A stretch of DNA of 64,000 nt. It comes from Trametopsis cervina. Lineage: Eukaryota > Basidiomycota > Agaricomycetes > Polyporales > Irpicaceae. Made by a program: the position numbers and the translations under genes. The DNA is taken from positions 155,692-219,691 of the forward strand of contig MU278360.1 in NCBI GenBank assembly GCA_022385755.1. The letters run 5' to 3'. Under the pieces are notes generated by a model, which was given only the letters and a program-made list of their open reading frames with translations, made no database searches and had not been told where the DNA came from. Positions 1 to 10,699 of this stretch are shown piece by piece (the stretch's first letter is position 1; each line of letters opens with the position of its first letter).

Positions 1-830
1 AAGACACCTTCGCCAAGGAACCTTCTGACCCTGTATATGCCACAGTAGGCCCATAACGTATCCGGCGTCTCTATCCTGCCGCGTAGGCATCTGCAGGAAG
101 AGACCTTTGCCGGTCCCTTCGCTGAGCCCCGTTATTGATACAAGCATACTGACAGTGCCCCTCCATGACTCTCTCAGCGTCCTGGGTGGTCGTGAGCACC
201 AAGTCAGGTCCGACGGATTTCGATCGGTCTTCCTAGCCCGCCAAGTTCAAAGAATACTCTTACACTAAGTCTCCTAAAGCCAGACGCACGTTGTGACCAG
301 AGTTTGTCAAAGTGAAAAGAGGGTATGTGTTTATGTGGATTTATCGCGTAGATATTCCGACATGGATTCACGGCCTATCGCACAGCATTGGTAATTGACG
401 GTACCCTCCGATTGTATTGCTCAGAGCGAGAGACGTGGTTGCTGATGCATGAAACAGCAATCTTGTTGGGTGGGGTAGATCCTGTACAGCATCAGCTTAG
501 AGATGAGAGCATCCGAGCAGGTTTAATCCGTGATATCCGGGGCTGGCTGGTGTCTTAACCCGGTGCGATCTCTCCTTCTTACGACATAGCTTTGTCCCGC
601 AGTCTTGTAATGTAGCAATCGGATATCGAAATGATGGGATACTCGCGGTAGCGCGAAGTATGCGAAAACGGTGTGCACGACATGAATTAACAAGCACCCC
701 AGTGATAGATAATCATACAAAAGATATCTCTAGTTGGTCATCATGACGCAAACCCAGTAGTCTTACAGTTGATTAGAGGAAACGTACATGCGTAATGGAC
801 AGATATGAAAGGACGTGGGTTAGGTAATAA
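1..830. other. Left-edge region, no gene recognised
   Basis: Only short overlapping reading frames without recognisable motifs are present. The right part is presumably the 3' flank of the flavohemoglobin gene, which is read leftwards and stops at 831. No tRNA, repeat or transposon signature was seen. Confidence 0.5.
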
Positions 831-2327
831 TTAGTCCGATGCGAGGTTGAGGACGCCAAACGACTCCATAATAATCCGCGGTGAGTCAATGCCTCTCGAA
901 CGGAGGTGCGTACGCATGTCGTTCATAAACTCCGGCGGACCGCACAGGTAGTATTGTGTAGCCGGGTCTTCGAGGCGCAGTACTTCCGGAGAAACCTTCG
1001 CGAGGTCCATACGGCCCGCGAAGTCGTAGTCTTTGTTGGGCATCGCGTCGTCGGTGACGGTGAGGAAGATGTTAGACTTGACCTGGTGGGGGCGCGCCTT
1101 GACGATGTCGGCGACGTGATCCTTGAATGCGTGGTCGCGGACGGAGTGTGCCGCGTGGATCCAGCTAACTTGACGTGTCTTCGGAGCCGATGTCGGAAAG
1201 AAGAAGCTGTAGATGATGGACAGCCGAGCGGGTGCGGGAGTCTTGCGGATGATAGCGTTGAGCATAGAGATGAAGGGCGTCGCGCCTACACCTGCGGAGA
1301 TGAGGACAACAGGGGACTGGGCGTCTTCCAGGATGAAGTCGCCGTAAGGGTGGGCCACTTGTATGGTGTGCCCCTCCTGGAGAGTGTCATGGAGGAGGTT
1401 GGACATCCAGCCTGGGTGCGTCGAGTCCGCTGTGTCAATTGTCTTCGTGCCTGGCTTCGTCGCACGGATACCGCTATCTCTCTTGACCGAGATACGGAAC
1501 TGATTTTCAGTTGGTATGTCGGACAAGGAGTATCTGCGAGAAAGAAGGTCAATACGTCGATGCAGAAAAGGAAGCAAAAGAGGACGGGTAACTGACTGTC
1601 GTGCTTGGTAAGTGCCAAGTTCTGTGACAAACTTCTGAACAGAGATGTACTGCCCCGGCTTGTAACCGATGAGAGAGATGTCCTCTTTCGGGGCAAGATA
1701 GAAGCTGGTGATATGTTCGGACTCGTTCACACGCTTCGCGACGGTGAACTCCTTCCAACCGATCCAGCCGGATTGCGCGTACAGCTCTTTCTCGCGGTTC
1801 ATGAACAACCATGCCAGTTGCCAGTAAGCAGCGCTCCAGGCCTCGCGCATCTCGCCGGAGAAGTACTCCTTCCCGAAGCCCCATTCTAACGCTCCCATGT
1901 AGTACTTCCATACGACGATGTATTGCCATGGCTGAATGTTGAGGGACGAGTGGCGTTGGGCGACGCGCTCTACGACGGGTGCAAGGACGGAGATATCGTG
2001 GATGTTGTCAGCGTATGCGACGAGGCCGGTACCAAGGGCTACTGCTTGGTGGCCGTTCTACACGTTAAAACATGTTAATCATACATCGTTGATGTGATGC
2101 AAGCCGGTGCTTACATCTTGCTTCCCTTGACTGAGATAGTTTTTGAACTCTGGGTGACCCGCGAGCATCGTGGCGTGGAGGTGGTGGGCAACATCAACGT
2201 GGCATTTGGAGAGTACCGGTACGGAGGCCTTCAGATGATTCCTCAGTCTCTCTGGGAGGGGATAGGGGTTGGGTGGAACAAAGTTCTCCTCGTAGTAGTT
2301 GGGCACATAGAACTCGGGAACCGGCAT
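831..2327 (-). CDS. YHB1: Flavohemoglobin (nitric oxide dioxygenase)
   Basis: Predicted to convert NO plus O2 to nitrate using NAD(P)H, FAD and heme, protecting against nitrosative stress in the cytosol or mitochondria. Three exons, 2327-2115, 2057-1597 and 1533-831, join in frame to 458 residues (family usually about 400-430; the excess is a proline- and tyrosine-rich N-terminal extension of about 25 residues). Visible motifs, in order: globin domain with proximal heme His in RHSSLNIQP and the Tyr of QYI, NREKELY near the end of the globin; FAD-binding RQYSLSD, created by the second splice; NAD-binding GVGATPF; CGPPEFM; C-terminal ESFGV. Oddity: where the family has the distal-pocket B10 Tyr (HFY in E. 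coli Hmp) this protein reads HLH, a His codon CAC. The distal Gln of SQGKQ is kept. Start chosen at the Met of MPVPEF; a Met 18 codons upstream is also in frame. Assignment is secure; the substitution is read directly from the sequence. Confidence 0.93.
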
Positions 2328-4382
2328 GATGAGCAAAGGTGAGAGGTGGGATAAGGGGGAGCGGATTGGTAGGGGCCACAAGCCAAAGTAGGGGAACTAT
2401 GGGGGAGAGCAGAGGAACCCATAGCAGAGGGTATTTGTATGCATTTCAAGCGTTAGATCCCAGCGCAGAGCCGCGCATGAATATTTCCGCGAATGTGCAT
2501 TGTGCAAGGAAGCCATGAGTTGGGGAGGCAGTGGAGGATAATACTCTGGCCCAGCCTAGCGTGGTCACCGCGATGACCGTTGCCCTGAATATACCACGGG
2601 TGAGATAAGACCCTATTCACACCCTGGCCAGCCCCTCTCTTATGAGGTAGGGACGTCACCGCCACCGGACGCGACATACGTATTCGAGTAAATATGGTGG
2701 TGCACTCTTGATCCTGTCGCATCACCATGCGTCAATGGACCGATTCCCATGGAAAGATGAGCGACAAGTAGATGCGAAGAGATGTCCGCGACGCGCGATC
2801 TCCTCTTCATGTGACGTCCGGCTGGTATATCGAGTTTTGATGGCTTGCGATGAGAAGGAAAGAACTGTATAATATCGAATCCGAGGCAGCCGCGTGTGAA
2901 TGGGGGGATGTAGGGTGATCTCAGGAATCTAACAAACAGACAGCCAACTGCATTAGTCGGTACCTACGTTGATGGATTGTGTACTGCACCAACATAGCGG
3001 AGGAGATTAGACCACGAATAGGTTCTGGCAGACGCCGGGCGCGTGAGGTTGCTTGAATGTTGCAGACGCACAGGTACTAGCTATGTGCTGAAAATCGGTG
3101 GGATTTCCTCCGTCCTGCGCCTCGCCGTCCTGTGCGGATCTCATCGTAATCATTTCATGAGTCATGATCGTGCAGTAGTGAGGATTTTAGGGTTTTGCAG
3201 TCCGCGGCCAAGCTTGTCTGGTAACGCAGGTGACGCGAGCATCGCAATTGCACCCACGATATCCGTGTATTCCCTGGCGAAGGCTATACGGCGAATGTGG
3301 GCTTCCACAATTGTCAGCATCTGGGATAACCAGTGCCCGTGCCTGAGACCTCAGGCTGCATCGTGGCTGCCTTATTCACGGTTGAACCGTAACTGTCTAT
3401 CGAACCACCATGTCGGACAAGTGTAATCGCTCCTTCTTCGGTCAACAATAAAATCAGAGAATCAGAGATTGCGCGATTACGGTCGAGAAACGGTGTTGGC
3501 TGCGCACCTCTCGCTCTCACGCGAGAGTCGTGGTTTCTTGCCGAGAGCGAATAGCGATCTGTGGATGCCTACTGGGTGCGATGTGACCTCCGTGGTTGGG
3601 TGTGTTTTCTGCATACCGCAGCAAGCGCAATTGAGAATAAGAGCACAGGTTATCCAGTCGTGGTGATGAATGAAGTGAGAGACATGAAGCCCAGTGCAGA
3701 ATGTAAAGTCGACTGTGTCATGGTCAGCGGCAACGCGTCGTACGCACGCCTGCACAGTACAAGCGTATCCCGTGCCGGCGGTACTGGAGTGCGATCAGTG
3801 ATGCGCCTCCGTCGTAGATCCCAGATCCGCTAATAATAAACGCTGCGCCGCGATGGATGCTGGGCATTCGCACCCCTCTCGGGCTTCACGGACGGCGAAA
3901 GTCATTCGTACTTACAGTAAAAAGACGGGCAGTCCCCCTATTAAAATCGCACATCCTCAGCGAGTTGCTGACCCGACTGGCCCCAGAAACCACTATGAAT
4001 TCGCTCTTCCTAAACAATGCTGCGGACAGTGTGCAGTAAAGCATCCGTGAAACACACCTGCAGGGCAGATGCGGATCCGTGTGGCAGACATCCGAATCGG
4101 AGGAATGCATTTGGGAAAGCTGAACTCTGCTTGACAGATCCTTGCATTGTTCCCTGCTGGTACGTCTACACGGTGAGCTGTCGGTGGGAATGTATATCAG
4201 GTGGTAGCCTTTGCTGTGGACAGATACAGTGTCCTTTGAGGCCATATAACTTGTCCGTGTACATGTCACCGGCGTGCCCAAATGGCTGAACTCTAGGTTC
4301 ATCGGGGTGGCGACTATGGCCTGCTTCAGTCAGACCCACCGTACGTACATCCGTGCTTCGCTTCGACATTACATGTTGGTAA

Positions 4383-4406
4383 CTCAGCCACGCAGACGTG
4401 GCTGAG
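4383..4406. repeat. Perfect inverted repeat (hairpin)
   Basis: Ten-base arms CTCAGCCACG and CGTGGCTGAG are exact reverse complements around a CAGA loop. No gene end lies nearby, so it is not an obvious terminator. It may be a chance palindrome or a remnant of a mobile element. Confidence 0.8.
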
Positions 4407-5079
4407 ATTCCATCATATGGAAGAGCTCTGAGTCCATGACTTGACACCACAGGACGGAACGCCAGTTGCCCATGGCGTAGTGTCGTATCGTATATCCAAT
4501 GAACGAGTCCGGATGCACTGAGTGCGGTTGCCATTGCTTTCCTGACATTGTGATATATGGACCGCAGCGGGTATGTGTATGAGCGCATCGCAGAGAACTG
4601 CCGCACCGTCAGATATTTGACTTCTACTCTGTTGTTCGAGATGTGAGAAAATATTCAAATGATGTCTTGAGTACGAGCCGCTCAGAAGTACGTAGTTGAA
4701 CAACCGTTACGTGCTTGTGGGACGCCTTTAATCATCTGAGCTCTCAAAGGCGTGTGTACGTACTTCACAACTTGGACAGGTTATGTCTGTGGCAAGTCCG
4801 ACATAACTACGGAGCGTAGCGCTCCGCAACTATGGAGGGCTGCATCGACTAGTAGTCCCGGTGCGATCAGTTCAATGTGTGGAAGAGGGTACTTTCTAAA
4901 CGATAACTCACTAATTCCATACCAAACGTCGTTGCGATCTGATCGAACCGTACACCGGATGCCAGATGGCCGTAGTCATATCGGTGAGTGCTGATAGTCT
5001 TTACCAAAGAGGATTGGGTGGTTATCTGGCATGACAGAACTGACTAAACAGGCTCGAATGTGTCCACCCCACAATTTAC

Positions 5080-5125
5080 AACCTCAGTGACGTGCCAGAG
5101 CGGTTGAGAGATAACCTCAGTGACG
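5080..5125 (+). repeat. Short direct repeat, two 13-base copies
   Basis: The string AACCTCAGTGACG occurs at 5080-5092 and again at 5113-5125. It is too short to name and no function is visible. Confidence 0.6.
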
Positions 5126-6747
5126 CTGCAAGGTAAAACGGTGACGAGTCAGCTGTAGACGATCGACGAGCGTGTAAAGAAGTTGCATGCGCTACTTACT
5201 TCGAAGATCCCCTGCTAACCTCACGATCATTGCGCATCTGTGCGAAATATTGTACTGCAATGCTCTTTCAACAATGTCAGCATTCCAAAATCTCACGTCT
5301 CTATCTTTGGTTTGGACCCTGTCAGCAACATGGCGCTGACAGTATGGTCTGGTGGCCACGGACCGAGTATACCTGAGAGGGCATATGATTGACAATGAGA
5401 GCGTCCCTGTTTTCACATAGGAATCAACACCTGATATGTGTGCACACAGCAGCCGTACGTTTGACCTGTTTGGCCCCTGGCTTGTCAAATTTAAGAGGAC
5501 ATATGGAGTGTGGCAGACTTACTAAGACAAACGATGATTTGCCTGCCCTGAGCTGGGGGCAATCGTCACAAGGTTTCGACAACGGGAGAGGCAGTCGACA
5601 CCTTGACGTGTACTGTCAGGATTATTCGAACATATCTGAGCTAAGCATATACGCTAAGGTTGCGGAGATTTTCCCCAGGACACGAGGAGAGCTGGCGCCA
5701 GGGCGCCCCGCTCGTGGTTCGGATCTCTGGAGCGCGTGAGTGCATGTTGGATTGTGAGTGATCCAAGACGATGGATATGTCGCGCAGCATGGATGTCTTG
5801 CACTAATTTATCTGAAAGGACATGAGCACCAAAGATTTATTGCGCGTTGCAAGCTGAACATCGTTACCTCTGGTCAAGGAGCCTCCTTCCTACGGCCCAA
5901 TCCCCCAGCTCGCATACGGTTCTGCCCATTTGCCGAAGGCGTGGTTGCTCCTCCCGCATCTTGGGGCTGTCGGTTAGGATGGGATCTCCCGTTGCACGCC
6001 ACCGTCCTCGCGCGCCGTGTGTCGCGTATCATCGGGCCATGTCGCAGCAGTAGAGGAGTCACCGCTGTCCCAATCACATCGCAAGCGTAAATGAAGCGGA
6101 GGCCGCTAGCTCTCGCGACCCTGAGGCTTCATTATATCTGTCGGGACGGTCGCTGCCGGCCCGCGGGCGAAACTTCCGCGAAGCTGGGCGGAGGCAAACG
6201 GCGGCGACGGTATGGTTCCGCGAAAGTAAGCCGCTGCACCGACGGAGGGGCGGAGACTGGACCGAGCGGTTGCTCGATTGGGAAAGGCGCGCCGACACGT
6301 CCGGGAAAACGGCCGGAAATGGCAGGATCGGCTGTTCCTGGCGGGCGTCTGGTGGCCGAGTTGGGCGCGTTGTCACCGGACGAAAGCGACGGAGAACGTT
6401 ACACGTGGCAGAACGGTCGCCGTGCACATCGTTTCAGCCGAGAGCATCATGAGCTCATATTTCCCGTCGAATTTCGATGGCTTTTTCGGGCTCCGGCCGC
6501 AGTTGAGTCGCGCACTGGGCGCGACGGACGCTCTCTTTCGTTCCCTCTTCTGCTCGTCGAGGTGCCCAGCAAACCATCTCAGGCGGGCACGACGCGTAGA
6601 CACACGTTTTCACGTACTAATATGTGAGTCTTCCCCGTATCCACCGGTGCTCGCGTGCTGCCTGCGTTTTTCAACGACAAAGGCTGACGTACTGCGCCGA
6701 GTCGTATTTGCTTCCTTCTCTCTGGTTACCCTCTTGCCTTTCGTCGA

Positions 6748-6757
6748 TTATATATTC
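6748..6757 (+). promoter_or_regulatory. TATA-like element before the Pumilio gene
   Basis: TTATATATTC lies about 160 bases upstream of the ATG at 6916, in otherwise GC-rich sequence. The position suits a core promoter element; no transcript start is known. Confidence 0.4.
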
Positions 6758-6915
6758 GGCCGGTGGCGTTTTGCTGATCCTTGAACAGTTTATAATTGAA
6801 CTAGAACCACCTGCGACACACTTAAGAATACCCTAATTGCACCCCGACTATTAGGTAAGGTTTTGACTAGTTTAATTCTCTGCGTCCTCCATCGAACTCA
6901 CAGTCATACATCGAC

Positions 6916-9900
6916 ATGTCAGAGAATATAGAACGACGCAGATACACTCACATGTCGGGCTCTACCGATCGGACGCACTCGTCTCCTTCTCGCTCTGGTG
7001 CCACTTCTCCCTTGCACTCTCCTAGTCATGTACGTTCTTTCCGTGGTTCCACCGTCCAGTGCTTCTAATTGACACAAAATCCACACGTAGGGATCCTCTC
7101 AAAGGAAATCCGCTCCTGGGCCTCATTTCGTCGGCGCCGGCTTTGGGACCACCCCCGGTTCGAAGCCTCTGAACCCTAGCTGGCAGGTATGAGCGGTCTG
7201 GGTCGAGCCGGTAATAATATCAGGCTCAGTGTATCTTCGTAGGTTTGGGGAGCCGCTCCAGCGACTGCACAGGAATCATCCGCTACTAGTCGCTCCGACC
7301 TTACGCAGCAAGGCGCGGCGTATACTGGAGAATCTTGGCGTACGCCCCGTACAACTAACGCTCAATGGGAAGAACCGGGCTCGCACATGCAGAGAGCGGT
7401 AAGACCAATATTTTGTGCCACAAACCCAGACCTTGCTGACACACAGATTTCCTCCCAGGGGCCTTACCCATCGGTGGCACTGCAGCCTGGGCGACAGCGC
7501 CCAGGAAACGGCCCATCGGTTGCCGCGTTGATGACGCCCCCAGGACCAGTGCCCAGGGCTGGACGTTACAACCGTAGTGTAGGAAGGGAAGCTATCGGAG
7601 CAACGACATATCCCGCTTCCTCGCCGACCAAACCTGTGACTTTCAGAGCTGGGTCACCGTTTGGCGCTCAGCCTCAAGTTCATGCTTCAAGCGGAATGAT
7701 TGGACCGTATGACTCCGTCTCATCAGCTGCCGCCGATGAGACGTTGTCCTCCGCACTTCGAGGCATGGTGGTTGAGGATGAGTATGGGCTCACTCAGCAT
7801 CCTAATCCCCGTCAATCCTCTCAGCCTCATCCACCTAATTCAGCGGAGCAGTCACGCTCTGCCGTCTCACAGGCGCGCGGGCACCAGCATTCACAGCAAC
7901 CAGTAGCGCCCTTCGGTACCTTCCCTCAGCCCGACTTTGGCTCGTACTATAACACACCATCTCGTGTAGATTTCCCATATCCGTTTGATGCCTATCGAGC
8001 CCAGGACCCGATGTTTGGCTCTCCCGCACTCAGCCCCGCAAACCCAGCGACGCTTATATATCCAGGTATGTCCAACCGTGGACATCAGCGAATGGGCGAC
8101 CTTCCAAGCCCGCACGTTGGGGTCTTCTACGACTACTCCGCCGCAAACCGTCCCGCCTCCCACTACTATTATCCGCAAGTTATGCCGTTTCAGCACGTTG
8201 GACCTCCGCCTGCACACCCCGGCGGTAGCCCTGTATTCAAGAAGCAGGCTGGGCCGGTAAGCTCTTCCAAATAATCCTTCGTCGTGCATGACCTCTGATG
8301 AATAATCCACCGTCAGCCCTCTCCCCAACATCCGCGACTTTCTCCCCAGACGTCGATGTATGGAAATCTTCGCTCTCCTATGTTAAGCCACCAGGGCTTC
8401 CTTCCAGTCGATTATCAGGCCCAGATGCCGATAGCTCACCCGATGTATGGCCACAGGGAAGTAGGTCCTGCACTTTATATGCAGCAGTATGGCGGACGCG
8501 GTCGTCGGGTGCCCGAGGACCCGGCGGGCGTGTACCGCAGTCCCCTACTCGAAGAGTTCCGAAATGATAGACTTCGCGCATGGGAACTTAAAGTGCGCCT
8601 ACTAGCACCTGTTCCTGTCTCGACCGATCGGACTAACTATCTTGCGATGCAGGACCTCTATGGACACATTGTGGAGTTTAGCATGGACCAACATGGCTCG
8701 CGGTTCATACAACAACGGCTCGAAACGGCAACAGAGGAAGAGCGACAAATCATTTTTGATGAGATTATGCCCCAGCACGCCTTGCTATTGATCCAGGACG
8801 TATTCGGCAATTATGTAGGTCCCTGGATCGCGATGCTTGCAGTGTGTTTCTGACACGCGCTACTTATCTCCGCTATAGGTCTTACAGAAGTTCCTGGAAT
8901 ATGGCACAGCGACGCAAAAGGCAGTTCTCGTAGACTGCATGCAAGGACACATCCTTCCCCTGGCTTTGCAGATGTACGGGTGCCGCGTGGTGCAGAAAGT
9001 GGGTTGTGACGCGATAGGCGCTTATAGACACTGCTGACCGTCGTATATTAGGCCGTCGAGACTGTTTCTCCGGAGCAGCAGAGCGTCATCATCCGGGAGC
9101 TGGAGGAGAATGTCTTGCGGTGTGTAAAGGACGCTAACGGCAATCACGTACGTAATAATCACCTCTCGGCGTATATTCCAATTAATCAGGATACGCTAGG
9201 TCATCCAACGCCTTATTGAGAAAGTAGACCCGGAACGGTTGACCTTCATCAGGTTCTTCGTTGGCTATGTCCAAGATCTTGCGACCCACCCGTATGGCTG
9301 CAGGGTGCTGCAGAGATGCTTCGAACATTTACCGGATACGTATACTCGTCCTCTGCTAGAAGAACTTCAACGCCATGCTATACGGCTCATGCAGGACCAG
9401 TTCGGGGTACGTCCTTCCGCTTCATATTGATAGTCCTCCCTAACCATGTCCCCAGAATTATGTCATTCAGTTCGTTCTTGAGAGCGGCACCGAGCAAGAT
9501 CGCATGGCTATCATCACTCAAATCCGTGGACGCATTCTGCAGATGTCCCGCCATAAGTTTGCATCCAATGTCTGCGAGAAAGCCCTGATTACGGCGGACA
9601 GTGAAAACCGTGCGCAGATGATCGAAGAAATGATGCGAGTTCGACAGGATGGGTCGAGTCCTGTCGTGTCCATGATGAAGGATCAATATGCCAGTACGTC
9701 CATCACCCCCACGTACCGAGTACGGAAAGACGGCTAACTGCGGCGCGTATAGACTACGTGTTACAACGAGCAATCTCTGTCGCCACTGTTGAACAAAGGA
9801 CGGCATTGATCGAGAAGATGAAACCGCACCTGACCATCCTGCGGAAGCGCGCCGGGCAGAGCAGGCATCTTGTTGCAAGTGCGTTGTTTCATGACGGTCG

Positions 9901-10049
9901 AGTATGACGACCGAGTTGCTGATGCTACACCGCTTACAGTTGAACGTCTCATCGCGAAATGTACTACTGCCGAAACACAGAACGAAATCCCGTTGGAAGA
10001 ACACTCCGACGTCCATGCCACAGACAGCACAACGTCTGAGACTTCGTAA
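6916..10049 (+). CDS. Pumilio-family (Puf3/PUM-type) RNA-binding protein
   Basis: Sequence-specific binder of mRNA 3' untranslated regions that normally lowers stability or translation of its targets. Eleven exons (6916-7029, 7091-7186, 7243-7398, 7447-8256, 8350-8814, 8879-8998, 9052-9147, 9200-9406, 9456-9693, 9753-9878, 9940-10049) join in frame to 845 residues. The N-terminal half is low-complexity, rich in Pro, Ser and Gln, with the short motif [18 protein letters not shown]. The C-terminal third has eight Puf repeats whose recognition helices read, in order, [49 protein letters not shown] and ANYVLQR. This set of base-contacting residues equals that of human PUM1, so a UGUANAUA target is expected. 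The last exon restores the HLVAIERLI end typical of the fold. The third intron is 48 nt, a multiple of three, so its retention would stay in frame. Identity is certain; the exact paralogue name is not. Confidence 0.96.
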
Positions 10050-10699
10050 TTTCCCTAATTCGTTATCATCTGGATCTAATGATTACCCTGCTACATCTCC
10101 ATCGTTATAATGTCCTTTCCATCTCTCGATCTCATCTCTCTACGTCAGCTCCTGTTTCCCCCAAGGACATTATACTACCGTACATTCTCCTAACCGCCGT
10201 TGACATACGGGGCCCTCGCTTTCACATTAAACTCTCGTACTAGTTTGTAGCCCTCCATTCGTTTCGTGATATCGTACAGACCCCGCTGTTATAGCTTGCT
10301 TGTTGGACAATGTCGACATATTCCGCTCGTTCCCATTCCGTTTATCTTACATACTAACACCGTTGTTTAGTTACTACCTACGCTCAATCTCTGTCCATCT
10401 ACGCTATACGCCAGTTTCAATAAATACCACAGACCGTTGTGCACTTCGTACGATACGTGAGCCTGGCCGGACGTAATAACTGTAGTCATTGGTCGTGACA
10501 CCATCGCGCGTGCGCATGAGCTTTTCACAGGCTCGTTGCGCTCCAAGCGCCTGATCATGGTGTGAGCGGCTTCCTGTTCTTCGCCAGTATACGTGTTCCG
10601 GTGGTGTGAATCGGCTCTCACTCGCATTCGCACTTCTTCTCTCTCGCTCATCTGAACACTGCTGGACAGGGCCCTGGTGCTACTTCAAATTATATCAAG
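10050..10699. other. Pumilio 3' flank and Sec16 promoter
   Basis: T- and C-rich sequence with no open frame of note. The first part should hold the Pumilio 3' untranslated region, the last part the Sec16 promoter. I saw no UGUANAUA site in the Pumilio gene's own 3' flank by eye. Confidence 0.5.

Larger units (their letters stand above)
2328..6915. other. Long region without a convincing gene; right end is promoter and leader of the Pumilio gene
   Basis: About 4.6 kb with only short overlapping reading frames on all frames, no conserved motif and no run of exons that can be joined. It holds a perfect hairpin (4383-4406) and a 13-base direct repeat (5080-5092 and 5113-5125). The part 5.9-6.6 kb is more GC-rich and has overlapping frames on both strands, which looks like promoter or CpG-like sequence rather than coding DNA. 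A TATA-like run lies at 6748-6757, about 160 bases before the Pumilio start codon. It could be eroded transposon DNA, but no terminal repeats or enzyme remnants were found. Confidence 0.5.

Noticed and set aside
906..1595. Plus-strand open frame of 229 codons opposite the flavohemoglobin gene
   Set aside because: It is the antisense shadow of exons whose minus-strand product has all FAD and NAD motifs; the plus-strand protein has no recognisable feature.
6091..6784. Overlapping plus-strand frames of 178 and 168 codons upstream of the Pumilio gene
   Set aside because: Several frames on both strands are open at once in GC-rich DNA, the proteins are Arg-rich without motifs, and the place fits promoter and leader sequence.
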